Numbered from the stretch's first letter, positions 36,573-48,340 are shown. The stretch: DNA of 64,000 bases from Phorcus lineatus (GCA_921293015.1 OV121094.1:36578054-36642053), one strand, 5' to 3'. Program-made: numbers and translations. The notes: generated by a model not told the origin, from the letters alone.

Positions 36573-37910
36573 ATTATCTAAGTTACTTTAGATAAAAAGG
36601 TCCCACACCATTTTATTTTGGAAGCCACATATAAATATAAGATGCTTTAGGGCTTATCGATCATATAAATAGAGAGAAATTGCTCACATTATTTACCCAT
36701 TTATTCAGAATTCGACGCCAACTTCGGTACTCTGATCAAGTCTATCATGAAAAATAAATAACCTCCTCTATTTAATGACAAAATAAGATTCATGAGAGTG
36801 ATGGAGCTTCCAATAAGTATGACAACCTAGAACTGGTCTTGGAACTATGGTTCAAGTGTAGAGAAACACATTTAATTGTGTTATAAAATAACTTGTATAA
36901 CTGGATCTTTGATTATACTATAAAGCAAGAATGTACCCATATGCTCATGAATTGAAACTTGCATCTGCCGATGTTGTCAAATCAGATAAAGTAAGTTTTA
37001 ACTAATTTTAGCTAAATGGCCACATGGATTTATTTTTAAAAAGTTAATCCGAATAAAGAATTTCTTAAATTATGTTACATTATTACGCTATTCTTCGCGC
37101 ATAGTAAGATATAGCTCCGGGCAAATGAAAGTGAATGGATAAAAGTTTAGAACTTCGAAGTTAATATTTTGGACTTTCTTTGGAGAAACAGTTAACGAAC
37201 TCAGATTTACAATTACAGGCAGTATGCAGTCCAAGACGGAGTGCCGTGATAGAGAGGTTTCAATGGCAACTGCAGTAGATTTATGAAAGGCGGTAATGAG
37301 TTATTTGAGACATGAATAACCGTTCTGTTGAATTTGATTTCATAAAAACAACAGAAAGTGAGATTAAAGCGAAAGATTGATTGATATCAACTTAACGTAA
37401 GTGATAAATACTTGTAAAATCCATGTTTCTAATCATTATCTTACGTAAGAGTGTTAAATGAATATGCATATATTCTTTAAATTTCTAAATTGTTTACTTC
37501 TCCTTAGTTATACTCATAGTTTTCATATTAACTCATATTTTAAAAGTTTTCATTTTGTGTAAATTAGTGAAATTCACCAACAGAGTGAAAAATACCTACT
37601 TTCCAAACAAGAAAAGCCTTTAAAAAGGCAAAGTTGGAGGCACCCTAATTAGGCTAGGAAATACTGCGAAATAATAGGGTACAAATAGGGTAGGATTTGC
37701 ATGACGGCAAATGAGTAGATTAAGGCCAACAAAAGAACAAAAGACCTACATGCTATCCTTTATTTAGAAAAGGTTATATAATCATTTGTTCATTGTATCA
37801 AATAAAATAGAATAGTTAGGCAAATATGCTACACAGTTCCTTTTTAAACAACACTCAACAGTCAGTCAGTCACCGATTTATCCCTTGGAGAAAGGCGAAA
37901 GGGATCTATT

Positions 37911-37936
37911 TATAGGATATAGGATATAGGATATAT
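37911..37936. repeat. 7-bp microsatellite (ATAGGAT)n
   Basis: About three and a half copies of ATAGGAT. It is short, and no counterpart was noted in other units. Confidence 0.75.
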
Positions 37937-38540
37937 GTCACAATTGATAGCGTCCAGCACCGCTCAAGATGTTCGATGGTTTTGCAAATTATTAAATATG
38001 TCCACATGCATCAGTTATAAACCATTTGTTTCTAAACTTTCAAGGATTGCCAGGACAAGATATATTGAAGTATTGTCTGAAGCGTATTTCAATAACTTTA
38101 TCTCTGTCACTTAGTGATATCACACAAGTTGACTCGCCTTTTCACATTCTCTACTTATAGACCTGTAGCTGCTTGTTTCTCGCGTGTACCGTTGTAAAGG
38201 AAGGTATTTTTACTAATATGGAATGGATGTTTCTGACCTTTCATGAGAAATCTTTGTGTCTTATTTAGTTCACGTGCATTCATCAAGAATTGCACTGCCG
38301 TTATGACTCTTAAACATCACTGATTGCCCTTCACGTTGAGATTTGCATAAACAATCGTTTTTCGTATTAAAGGTTGCCAATTATTTCGGAATACCCACAT
38401 GGTCACGTGGTTCTAAATTTAATACAAATGTGTTCATTGGTTTACGATATTGCCGAAATACAAAGAGGATAAGTATGATTGGTTGAAAGTTCCTTTGAAA
38501 ATTCCAAGTGTAATATAGATAGACATATCAGCTTTTAAGA

Positions 38541-38566
38541 TGGTTGGAGGCATAGGCCTCCAACCA
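38541..38566. repeat. Perfect 11-bp stem, 4-nt loop hairpin
   Basis: TGGTTGGAGGC-ATAG-GCCTCCAACCA is a perfect inverted repeat with a tetraloop. No T-run follows on either strand and there is no gene nearby, so its role is unknown. Confidence 0.8.
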
Positions 38567-38710
38567 ATAAGAATGAGAAAGTGACAGCAATCCGATTTAT
38601 CAAAATATAGATGGAAGGTATTATTTTACGGATGTTTATGAACACAACAAACAGATTAATCTTTAAGTTAACAGGGGTGAAATATCGTTAACCATGGAAG
38701 AATTTGCTAT

Positions 38711-38910
38711 ATCAATCAATCAATCAATATTTATTACCGTGATCAGGCCTATAACACATACGAGTTTCATTTCCTAACATATTTATCACATTTATTAAAC
38801 AATCCCATTTCTGTACACGGAGTATACTTTGATGTACATAATACTTTTAAAAAAATATTTCTTTCGAATGATACTGTTGATAGGACCTAATAAGTGAGAA
38901 ATTATATTCA
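38711..38910 (-). mobile_element. 3' end of a LINE with (ATTG)n tail
   Basis: Read on the minus strand, a 3' UTR-like stretch ends GGCCTGATCACGGTAATAAA, TATTGATTGATTGATTGAT. The GGCCT...AATAAATATTGATTG ending is typical of LINE 3' termini in marine invertebrates. No coding part is preserved, so the copy is extremely 5'-truncated. The left limit is arbitrary. Confidence 0.6.
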
Positions 38911-39420
38911 TTTTCAATATCATTTGACTGGCATTTTCTTACTATTCTTGATGCTGTAAGGGCGACACGTGTAACCTTTACTTTCCTTTCCCTCGTGTAG
39001 GTGCAATGAATGATTGAATGATATTGATCTTATTTTTTTAATTCACAAACGTATCTAATTATAGTTATTTTTATTCAGTTGTCACAATTTCTTATGTTCA
39101 AGGCAAATTAACAGAAAGTTTACGTAAAATTCAAATAACTCAAAGCTGTATCCTTTGTCTATTGATTTCATTCCTTGAACTTATCAACATCTTCCAGAAG
39201 ACAAAATGGTAGAGAAAATGATATTTTGTAAAGTTATGTTGCAAAAGAACAATTCCCCTAAGACGCATTAATATTAAAATCACTAAACATTGTCAAGTTT
39301 TGATCACGTTTTCTGTATGAGAAGCAATATAGAAATGTTAACATTTTTAAATAACTACATAAGCGTTTCTTGTTTGAATCAAGGTACATCAACATCAAAC
39401 GTAGATTAGACTGAAAGTAT

Positions 39421-39642
39421 TTCAATGATGTTTCAGTTATTGAAAAAGGGTCGACACGCTTGCAATAGTGAGCGGACAGATAAAGGAGAAAGGGAACGAA
39501 AGAACTAGGGAAGAGACGGAAAGAAAGGCATAGTGTGAGACAACGGGTTTGAGGACTAACATTTGGTCATGACTTTACCTGTCAAGCTTTGGTGCCCCAA
39601 CAAGGTGCAGGAAAGTTCCGATTAGCAAAGCTCTCGGGGTCC
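39421..39642 (-). mobile_element. Second copy of the 875-1198 SINE, tail lost
   Basis: It shares GATGTTTCAGTTATTGAAAA, AGCGGACAGATAAAGGAGAA, GACGGAAAGAAAGGCATAGT, and the GCATAGCTCTCGGGGTC-like end with the first copy. The (TGAG)n end is missing and no target-site duplication is visible. It directly abuts block kappa of unit 3. Confidence 0.8.
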
Positions 39643-39649
39643 GAACCGT

Positions 39650-40060
39650 GTGAACCGACGATATAGAAAACAATGCAATGCTTGTATGCTATTCTGATGT
39701 ATATTTGTAACATGCATTCATCAACATTCAAACTGTTCACTTTGTCGATTACGGAGCAATCATATTAAAGTATCTTTTGTAAATATATTTTCATTTTTTA
39801 TTTCATCATCGCTTATGGCATATCCACCATGTGTTAAAATGTCAAGAAACCTTACACTAGTCTATGTCTGTTTCTTTTATCAGACAGATAACCTTATTTT
39901 CATTTTAAGGATTTCCAAGATTTTTGTTTGAAATAGGTGTTTTGCACCGGTTTTGTAGTTAAATCGTTTTACGTATACATTTTATTTAACTTATATGAAT
40001 GTTCCATAATACTATTTTTACATGTGCATAAAGTTAAGACCGGAGGAAAAAGATTGCTTT
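39650..40060. repeat. Block kappa, unit 3
   Basis: This block aligns with 47910-48340 along its whole length. Long identical runs include CATATCCACCATGTGTT, AATGTCAAGAAACCT, CTAGTCTATGTCTGTTTC and CCTTATTTTCATTTTAAGGA. A third copy at 29520-29800 is more diverged. The 83-codon frame at 39937-40188 is not conserved in the copies, so it is not a gene. Confidence 0.8.
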
Positions 40061-40424
40061 TGACATTTATTTTTAAGTTATTGTTATTAAGTAACTGCAC
40101 CATATGCCTTTCAAACGAATACTGTTTTCCAAAGAGTGGATGTCGTTTGAGGTTTAAGAAGTTCAGCCATTTCACAGATTCCCACTAATAAGTTTTTTTA
40201 GCGAGCTTATTGGTGCGAGAGAGCAAGTGATATCTGATGTTGTTTTTACGGCAGAAGTCGAATAATGCATTGACAAGCCTTTTAAAACAATTTTTTTACA
40301 TTACCAAGTTTATAATCACATTGCTATGCCGTCTTATGCGTGACGACGTAATAACACACTCGTTGATAAATTTAGATATAGATTTGTAGCTTTTATGAAC
40401 TCGTGTTGATGTACTTGATATAAA

Positions 40425-40600
40425 CGAGGATTAGGGGTTGTCGTATCAAATGGTCCGTGGCTGGAATCCCGCTGGGGGCTCGGCAACTTTTCATGCAGTA
40501 GAGAACTGTTCTACACGCAGTACATTTGGTTGCACTGCTACGACAAAAACTGCTTTGCCTACAATCTCTCGATTTTAGTTTGACTATATGTCGTGCAGTC
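40425..40600 (+). mobile_element. tRNA-derived SINE, 3' truncated
   Basis: The head has GGTCCGTGGCTGGAATCCCG (B-box-like) and the shared body GGGGGCTCGGCAACTTT, GCAGTAGAGAACTGTTCTAC, ACGCAGTACATTTGGTTGCA. Its 3' module is not recognisable. It lies 35 bp from a LINE 3' end of opposite orientation. Confidence 0.65.
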
Positions 40601-40635
40601 TGCCTCATGTCTGTCTCATTACTCGAATTTAATCA

Positions 40636-41080
40636 ATCAAAGTCAAAATCAAAGTCAAAGATGTTTATTGTATGAGAGGCCTCCGGCCCATATACATTGG
40701 AGTTACATGAAATAGAGTTAAACAGTTCAATCTCAAAGTATAGCTACAGCATAGATTTTAACAGATTATCTTTCATGGACATTACATAGGTAACATATTG
40801 GGAAAGCTTAAGAATGCAAGTATTCACATCAGAAGAAAGAATTTGTTTGAAAGCTATGATTGGAGGCTTAGAAAAGTAACTATCTTGGATATACTGTTTA
40901 CGCAAATCTTCGAGTGGTTGACAAACAAACAAAAAGTGTATTTCGTTTTCAATACCATTTTTACATAACGGGCATATTCTTTTGCTTCTATCAAATGTTC
41001 AATGAGACTCACAAAGTGAAATTCTTCAACCATAACCGTTTGATAATAAAGGCTAGATGAGGTTATTTTGGCTTCCATCA
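40636..41080 (-). pseudogene. LINE 3' end: C-terminal CCHC knuckle of ORF2 and 3' UTR
   Basis: On the minus strand one frame reads 'SKRICPLCKNGIENEIHFLF', then 'VCQPLEDLRKQ', with the C-x2-C...H-x4-C arrangement found at the end of LINE ORF2 (compare 4822-4892). The frame stays open to a stop at about 40744. A short 3' UTR (GGGCCGGAGGCCTCTCATAC) and an AATAAACATC signal follow, then a tail of TTTGACTTTGATT repeats (40636-40665). Upstream coding is lost or frame-shifted beyond about 41000. The sequence and tail differ from the LINE at 2750. Confidence 0.78.
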
Positions 41081-42212
41081 ATAGAAGATATATGTTTACT
41101 ATACATGGTTACACAACATAACGTAATAATAATAAATCCTCAAAGAACACATTGCTATGGGCTTTCAGTTTTTCTTCTGCAAATGCGGTTAATCGTAATT
41201 GGCTGGATGAACTCTTCAGGCCTTACGCACTAGAGAACCTATAATCATATGATTTCTCCTAATTTAACATAATAGAGGCTTCACGTTTCTACAAATTATT
41301 TCGGCAAGAAAATGTAAGGATTTACTTTGTCCAGAAAGGTCAACAATGATGTCATATCGCTAGATTGTAAGAGATAAGAGATTAGGTGTTATTTCCAAAA
41401 TTTGGCAGTTATTCATGATAGACTACCTACATATTTCTGTTGGTGAAATCATGAGTTCGTGGACGAAATAATGATGAAATGATACATTCCATGTGCAATG
41501 ATACAACAGAAACTACAAAAAACAGCATGAGCAATATTCCTTTGGTTTAATTGATTCATCACCACAGCCTATAAGAGTGTAAATTGACAATAGCACGTTT
41601 TGTAATAATCTCTTATTTATGCTTCTCCTGGAATATAATTTTATACAAAATGTATAATATTCAGAAACTGACATCTACATGCAGTACATGCAGTACACAT
41701 CCTTATTTTAAAAAGTCTTTTGAGGATTGCATGTCCATGGAAATGTTATACTCTTTTCTTTAATATGGTATATATGACTTCACCTGTCAACTGAAAAGTA
41801 AGGTAACGTGAGAATATAGCGCCTGGAAAAAGGATGATAGACATATTCACCTGTCATCAGTATCCGTTACTGACTATTTTCTTTAAGGTGGGCGTATTTG
41901 AGTTCAACGATAAAAGACAATTCAGATTTGCATTAACATATCCCTTAAAAAGTCTCTATAAAAATAAACTTAAATACACTGTCAATTCTACAACAAACGA
42001 ACCAAAAAAGCGTCATCCCTCCACCATTTTATATTTTAAAATTAACTTTTAATATGAAATATAAATTGTAAATGAATAAGAACAGGTGCCAATCACATAG
42101 AACAACTACTATGCAAAAAAGGACACCCATGCTTGTATTATTGATTGGTTAGCACTCCAACAACTCCAGCGAAGCGTAACCCCCTCAAGTTTCACTGGCT
42201 GGTTCAAGTCGA

Positions 42213-42480
42213 GGTGGTTCGGGGTTTAAAAACGGTTTTCAGGAATATTTCATTTATATCACAGCAGGTAGTAGTATTGCTGGGAGGAAGCCCGCAACAC
42301 CAATTTTGCTATGCATTCCATTGAAACCTGCGAATTTTGGCTGGAACTAGCAAACCATTGGCGGTATTGCACTAATATAATGTATCGTTGCACCCAAACC
42401 TTACAGTGTGTAGAGTAGTTCTCTATTGCAAACAAAGATGCTACTGGCGGGATTCGAACTCCGCATCTCTTGATTATCAT
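42213..42480 (-). mobile_element. tRNA-derived SINE, fullest copy
   Basis: Read on the minus strand, the head at 42450-42475 contains GATGCGGAGTTCGAATCCCG, an almost perfect B box. The body follows (GTAGCATCTTTGTTTGCAAT, AGAGAACTAC), and the 3' module (TGAAATATTCCTGAAAACCG, TTAAACCCCGAACCACCTC) ends at about 42213. Adjacent to its tail is zeta-block sequence (TTTCACTGGCTGGTT) shared with 15660 and 25940, so the insertion point is well defined. Confidence 0.75.
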
Positions 42481-42717
42481 ACATTAAGTTATATCCATGT
42501 ATTTTCATTTATCATAATAATCCTTGCTTCTAAAGTGCTTCTCAAAGAGGTTGTTGGTCATGAGACTATTTTCTTAGCAAACGTTATGAGAAAGGGTTGA
42601 AAAGGGTTAAATCTTTTCAATCTTTTGTCTTTTTAATACACAACATATGAACTTTTTCCATATTGATATTACACAACTGCCGAAATGTTAGTGAATACCT
42701 GTATTTGAATGAAAAGG

Positions 42718-43205
42718 TGAATTCGTAGACCAGACCGGTTCGTAGACGTAAAGTTCCGGTTGATTCGTAGATCCAGACGTTCATAGAATTTTAATGAAAT
42801 AATCGGATACTTGGTTTTGTTGTTATTTTCAGTCTGAGAACGTTTTTATCTTGAATAAATAAACAAAAGTGGTAAGTATGCATGTCTGTCTAAACATCAA
42901 TCAACATCAAACGAGAAATTATCATACCCGGCAGAGACTCTTAGTCTGACTTAGTGTCAGCAGTCTATTGAGGGAAATATCAAAAATCAACGGGCCACTG
43001 GTTGCCGACCAGTGAACAGAATGAACAATGTAGTGCTAACAATGTGCTTAAAATGTGAACAATATGAAATACGAAAATATAGTGCTTAACAGCTTTGCAA
43101 TTGTTATTTGTTGATAATAATAAATGCGGGGATGCGGTAAAGTCGTAGACAAAACAATCTCATAGACACGAAATCCGGTGGAGTCGTTGGCACATCGAGC
43201 AGTGA
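42718..43205. repeat. TCGTAGAC-rich repeat pair
   Basis: GAATTCGTAGACCAGACCGG, TTCGTAGACGTAAAGTTCCG and GATTCGTAGATCCAGACG at 42718-42780 form three related short units. A similar set (AAGTCGTAGACAAAACAATC, TCATAGACACGAAATCCGG, GAGTCGTTGGCACATCGAGC, CTCGTAAAC) lies at 43139-43205. The intervening 360 bp contains a small hairpin CACTGGT-TGCCG-ACCAGTG at 42997-43015. The two sets may be ends of one unknown element. Confidence 0.45.
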
Positions 43206-43653
43206 GCTCGTAAACAGGTTTTAAAATAGGATAAGAAGCAATAATAACAAACTTTTATTTATCAAACCCAAGGATTCGAACACTAATACGTTCGATTAGA
43301 AAAGAATAAATGAATAAAAACTATGAATAGTCAATTTTGTTGTGTTTTGCAACTATTAAAGTAACCCCATACCCATGTGTTATTTTCATTTCGTTTAGTT
43401 CTTGTTTGATCTTTTGATAAAATGAATTAAGGTAAGTATGATTATATTTAACAACAGCAACACAATAAACACCAGCATAGAGACGGGAAGACATCAGGGA
43501 AGATGAAAGACGGTAAGCCACTGACGATCAAAACAAATAGCGCAATTCATCCGCCGACAACATAATTATAGCAAATAATGTTTTTACATTAAACATTTAT
43601 TGAACACCCATTGTTGATATAAAGTATATAATTAAGTTATTTATATTTTCCAG

Positions 43654-43798
43654 ATTCGTCAGGAACGTCATGACGCTGCAGTTTCTGGAAGAGAACCATA
43701 TCATCCCCGTCTTCCAGACGCTGAAGCACCAGGCGTTGACACCCAAGTTGGAGGCACTCTGTGATCATGTCAAGAAGACCATAATGATGTATAAATAT
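43654..43798 (+). CDS. Single exon-like segment resembling MULE/FLYWCH-type transposase-derived genes
   Basis: A pyrimidine-rich tract and CAG (TTATATTTTCCAG, ending 43653) precede a clearly GC-richer 145-bp stretch with an open frame 'FVRNVMTLQFLEENHIIPVF', then 'TLKHQALTPKLEALCDHVKK'. A possible GT donor lies at 43799. From memory, the pattern M-x-L-x-F...F-x2-L...P-x-L-x2-L-x-D/H resembles the C-terminal helical part of Mutator-like transposase (MULE)/FLYWCH-type proteins common in molluscs. I see no neighbouring exons: not the DDE core, no FLYWCH finger, no promoter. It could be one exon of a split gene whose others lie outside the window, or a stray copy. It sits in unit 4, and no other unit has it. 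The frame runs on 66 more codons into AT-rich sequence, which I regard as intron. Confidence 0.45.
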
Positions 43799-44689
43799 TA
43801 TTTATTGACTCGAATCTCTTTACTTCCACATCAAATCGGTCAATCTTCATCATATTATTTTATTTCAAACTTATATCAGCCAAATATATGTATACTTGGT
43901 GTTTTCCCTTACATCGATTTTGTATGGTTGTTTTGGTACTTTAAAAATACAGAAGACAATGATTTTTCAATATTTCGTTATCGAATTTACAAATAAGTCA
44001 GTTTTTGTATAGAATGTATTTATGGTCAATGGCTTTTAGACAATGAGAGAGGAATCCAAGCCATTTAGTCAAGTAAACGAATATAAAGTTAATTTTTCTA
44101 TGCAGATACGAAAAGTATATACCTAAATGATTTAAAAACATATATCATTAACAAACTTCATATATGAATAAGTATATTATTAGCGTGATTTATGGGACGT
44201 CTCTATGGCACGGGATTCCAAGTTGGGGTGATACAAATACATATTCAATGCTTTCGAAATTGAAATGAACGTTCCTGCTCAAAGTGCATTATTGCAGTTT
44301 ATGCACAAATTAAAAATCATTTTTTAAACTATCCACATTTTCTGCACTTTATTTGCCAACTTCATTTATCAATAAATTTGTCTAATGTCTGCCTCCGAAT
44401 AGATAAATCAGAAGAAAAGCTATTTGTAAACCTTACTTTTTTAAATGATATAAACCATAAATAGACATGGGGTAAGTTTTATGTAACTTTATGTAAATGA
44501 AATAGTCTTATTCATGTACAATTTTATTGACTTTGATTATGATTCTGCCTTTTTTTACCTGCAATGTTAAATAGCATTTTTTTTTCTTTTTTCACACCTA
44601 GGGAACACATTTCAGATACTTATTTCCCCGATTTTCCAAAATGAAAAAAAGATTCACAATGGTATGCAACATCTTATCACACACAAAGT

Positions 44690-45860
44690 GTAATTTGTTA
44701 ACATCTGAACCGATTTTCACAAGTTCTATTCCTGTTAAGTTTGCACACTCAATAGGACCAAAGCTATCTTCTTGTTTTGACCATGGTCTATTGCCTTTGT
44801 ATGGAATTTCATATAACCTCTCTTGTTCAACAGCGAGATAATTAACATTCTTTATTTTGATGTTATCAAAGTGCGTTCACTACAGTGGAATAGCAGAAGA
44901 AATAAAATAGTTAACAAGTACTTTATCATTGATGTAAAAGATACTGGTTTTAAAGAGTTGATAAAGAAACTGCTTTTAGCCCAACTATATTTATTGCTTT
45001 TGTTAAGTAGTTCATACATGCGTGTACAGTGCAGTCGAACAGCAGAAGAAATAACATAGTTAACAAGTAGTTAGCATTAATGTAAAGGATTGTGGCTTTA
45101 GGAGTTGATAAAGAAACTGCTTTTAGCCCAGCTGACAAAAGATATCTCTGCATAAATGTTTTGTCTTCATTTTTTTGAAAATTGGAAAGAAATTTTGGAG
45201 AAACTTTCATTTGTTTTTATGACAATGATATATTATGAATGTGAATTACATCTTGTTTTTTTCTAAAAAATGAAATTGAAATTAAAAATCACATACATGA
45301 ATCTTTCATGGTATATTCCTTTACATGGTTCAAAACCAAAGTACTTTCAATGTTTTCGGACACAGAAAATACCTATAGGTGCACAATACAAAAAAATTGA
45401 TATTTGATGACAAAGTTAGCAGGTATTGCTGAACATTGTTGTGAAAGCAGAGAAAACATATAAAACTTATTAGAATAGTATAAAACACATCAAATTGATA
45501 AGTATTTTTACTTGTGTACATAAAGTAATCAGATATGAGACATTTCATATGATTTTATTTTGTCCAAATCAGTTACTCTTTGAAGGTGCGTTCTAAGTGC
45601 ATATTTATTGCGTAACTGCAACAGTGTTACTCACCAGAAAGACTTATGTGAAGTGAGCAACCTATTACAAACGTTACTTTCACCATCAGCAATCATTCAA
45701 ATTTTAGGTCTGTTTATAAGGCAAACTTATTAATTGGTTAAGATATATTTTTATCTTCATTTCATTAGACTATGTAGACATAAATTGCTGCAAAAACTAA
45801 CCGCACAACAATGCTAAATAAACATTGAATCATAAGCTGTTTGAACAAACAAACTCGTTC
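44690..45860. repeat. Block mu, unit 4
   Basis: This block aligns with 56130-57760. Shared runs include TTCTATTCCTGTTAAGTTTG, GACCATGGT.TATTGCCTTTGT, CAGTCGAACAGCAG.AGAAATAACA, TTTTAGCCCAGCT, AAATTTTGG.GAAAC and GTTACT(C/A)ACCA. Within unit 4, a 150-190 bp part is itself tandemly duplicated (44870-44990 and 45040-45130, both ending AAGAAACTGCTTTTAGCCCA). No conserved frame runs through the copies. Confidence 0.8.
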
Positions 45861-46217
45861 GATGAATGTGTTTATCCTTTTACTGCAGGTATCAATTTTG
45901 GTTTGAATTTATAAAACATAAGCATGAATTATGAATATTAACATAATACATTATCATAGTTTCATGTTTGTAAGCGAATCATTGCTTGTTTTGTATATTT
46001 CTAATAAGATTCTTAAACATTTAAGTTTATATAGTGTACAACCCTAGAAATGGTTTCAGAAACTCGTTGACAGATAATGTTCCTCGCCAGTAGCTCATTA
46101 CCTCGAATAAATGGTTGCAATTTAATTTTGAAATAGTCTGAATATAATGAACATGCCTTGCAGCTCTATCTATATGTCAAAGAACAATATAGAGGAATTC
46201 TCTGATTGATAAAAGCT

Positions 46218-46241
46218 GATGATGATGATGATGATGATGAT
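46218..46241. repeat. (GAT)n microsatellite
   Basis: Eight GAT units inside block alpha of unit 5. The equivalent site in unit 6 (58430) reads AAAAGATGGTC without expansion, so the repeat grew in this copy only. Confidence 0.9.
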
Positions 46242-47480
46242 CACTTCAGAAAGGTTTGAAATAATGACTAGACAGTATCACATACGCGAAATGGTATCAT
46301 TTCTCATAATTGGTAGGTAGTTGTGATAGCTGACCTTGATATTTATGTTGTAGAAATAAGGAGATCACGAACACTAAGATGATGAAATCATAATTATCCT
46401 GGATATATAATGTATACAATCTGTGCCAAATAAAGAGATTGATTGTGATAATAAGGGGAAAGTTACTCAATCTTTTTTTATTTGTACTAAAACATTCACC
46501 ATGTCGATAGTTTAAAGGGTTAGTAGCACGTTTTTTGTAAGGATTTATTTTTCGAATTTTCCCAAATACATATAATTTTGTACCAAAAGTATTTTATTCA
46601 GGGTGTGAAAGCAATTCAATACTAAACCAGATCATACGTAGATGTTTGGATGTCCCTTGGCTTTCATGTCAAATATATTTGTCAATAAGTAAAACAATAT
46701 TTCACAAAATACATTCAACATTTTTGCAATAAGTTAGATATGTAAAAGATTATTTGTATTTTGTTTCATAAAAAATTATCTATTTCAGTAGCTTTGTGTT
46801 TAAATGTGAATCTGCGTTTTTTGGAATATCACTCATTTTCTAATTCTTATTCCTTTTATCAACTTTTAATACTGGTTTTGTTGAATCTTTTCCTGATAGA
46901 AACATATCCCCCTTTTTAATGACGTTACAACCACGCAAAAGACGTCTGTTATTATGTTGGTTTATTTTAGAAGATTGATAAGTTTATGCTTTTTGAATAT
47001 CCTTGATCGTGTGTTACACTGTGACTAGTTTCTCTTTGTAGTCCTTAGTGATCTTTTAATGTGATTTGTTTTATTACCATGTTGCTCATTTTAATACCAA
47101 TTTTAAGAAATTTTGTTTGCATGATCTGCTCCATACTGTGATTTTCATTGAAATTACTCAGAGTTTATAATGAATTCAATGACCATGTCAAAATCATCGA
47201 TAAACACTTACATACACTAAATATCATTTGTCTTTTTCATGTATACATATTTATAATTTTATATATAAACATATCCGAAAGGTTAGCAAAAATGTGTATA
47301 ATAATTTATGTATAAAATAAAGAATGTATTAAAATGTAGCCAGCCTCACAACGTCTCCATTTTGTGGCCACAGAATAACAAAATCGCTTTAGCTTCTTGA
47401 GGAGTTTTACGGCACTATCCCTACGGCGTTTATTAATGTTAAAACTTTCAGGACGTCTAGCTCCTTGCGTCTGGAGAGAA

Positions 47481-47760
47481 GTGAGTCAGTTTGGGTTCCA
47501 CATGTTCTGAAAATTTCTCGAGTTATTAAAAACGTGAATGACAACCATCCAAACGAGAGCGGGCAGATAAAGGAGAATTTTATCGAAATGAGTAGGGAAA
47601 AGACAGGGAAAGGGATAGTAAGAAACACAGAGTAGGTTAGGACTAAAATTTGGTCTTTCTTACCTACCAGAAGCATGTAAGTTCCGTCTTGCATAGCTCT
47701 GTGTCTCTGAAGCACACCAACCAACACAGCACTATTACGTTTCGAGTCAAGTGGTGGATG
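47481..47760 (-). mobile_element. Third copy of the 875-1198 SINE
   Basis: This copy retains most of the element: GTGAGTCAGTTTGGGTT, TTATTAAAAACGTGAATGAC, AACCATCCAAACGAGAG, AATTTGGTCT, ACCAGAAGCATGTAAGTTCC and the head end GAGTCAAGTGGTGGATG. The tail is reduced and a target-site duplication is not visible. It inserted just before block iota of unit 5. Confidence 0.82.
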
Positions 47761-47929
47761 AAAAAGAAACTACTTCATGTCATGGTCAAATTCTCAACAC
47801 GGCAAAAGTTATTTTTAAAAAGCCCCACAGAACTCTTTCACTGAGAGGTGGCTTCATTATCATACTTTTAAAAACAGCACTAAAAGGTTATAACATAATG
47901 AAAATACATTTGTGTGAGCCAAAGATATA

Positions 47930-48340
47930 GAAAACAAGGCAATGATTGTTTATGCTATCCTGTCGTGTATTTGTAAAACACATTCACTATCATTAAAACT
48001 GTAGACTTTGGCCGATTATTCAACCTTCATATCTCATGTAAACATATTTATTTTGTATATATTTCATCATTGCTTATCACATATCCACCATGTGTTGAAA
48101 TGTCAAGAAACCTAACGCTAGTCTATGTCTGTTTCAGTTATCAGACGGAAAACCTTATTTTCATTTTAAGGATTTTCAAGATTTGTGTTTGAAATACGTG
48201 TTCTGTCACTGCTTCTGGAGTAAAATCATTTTACATACACATGTTATTTAACATATAAGAATGTCAAAAATAGACTTTGTTTGTTCTGAATTATTTTTTG
48301 TATATGTACATAACGTTAAGGCCAGAAGAAAAAGATTAAT
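47930..48340. repeat. Block kappa, unit 5
   Basis: The closest relative is 39650-40060 (long shared runs such as CACATATCCACCATGTGTTG against its copy). The more diverged 29520-29800 shares ATATGTCATCATTGCTTATC and AATGTCAAGAAAC. All copies are non-coding. Confidence 0.8.

Larger units (their letters stand above)
32490..41090. repeat. Degenerate tandem unit 3
   Basis: Recognisable blocks are gamma 33740-33850, delta 34110-34340, a weak epsilon near 34400-34480, eta 36700-37280 and kappa 39650-40060. Gamma to delta is 370 bp and delta to eta about 2.6 kb, as in units 1 and 2. The expected alpha and beta parts, which should lie left of 33740, were not recognised and may be lost. Later insertions are the tRNA-SINE at 35271, the foldback at 36363, a LINE tail at 38711, a SINE at 39421 and further SINE/LINE pieces at 40425-41080. 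The remaining sequence shows no genes. Confidence 0.55.
41100..46180. repeat. Degenerate tandem unit 4 (internally deleted)
   Basis: Blocks: alpha 41130-41560 (GCGGTTAATCGTAATTGGCT, TAGAGAACCTATAATCATAT), the following 'TAGCACGTTTT' segment at about 41590, zeta 42070-42205, lambda 43950-44260 and mu 44690-45860. Beta to epsilon and eta to kappa are missing, which makes this unit about half length. It contains a tRNA-SINE (42213), TCGTAGAC repeats (42718-43205) and the GC-rich exon at 43654. Confidence 0.55.

Noticed and set aside
40744..41081. Two overlapping minus-strand frames considered as separate genes
   Set aside because: They are the C-terminus of a single LINE ORF2 read in two frames.
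44641..45210. Several frames of 66-86 codons on both strands
   Set aside because: They lie in block mu and are not conserved in its second copy at 56130-57760.
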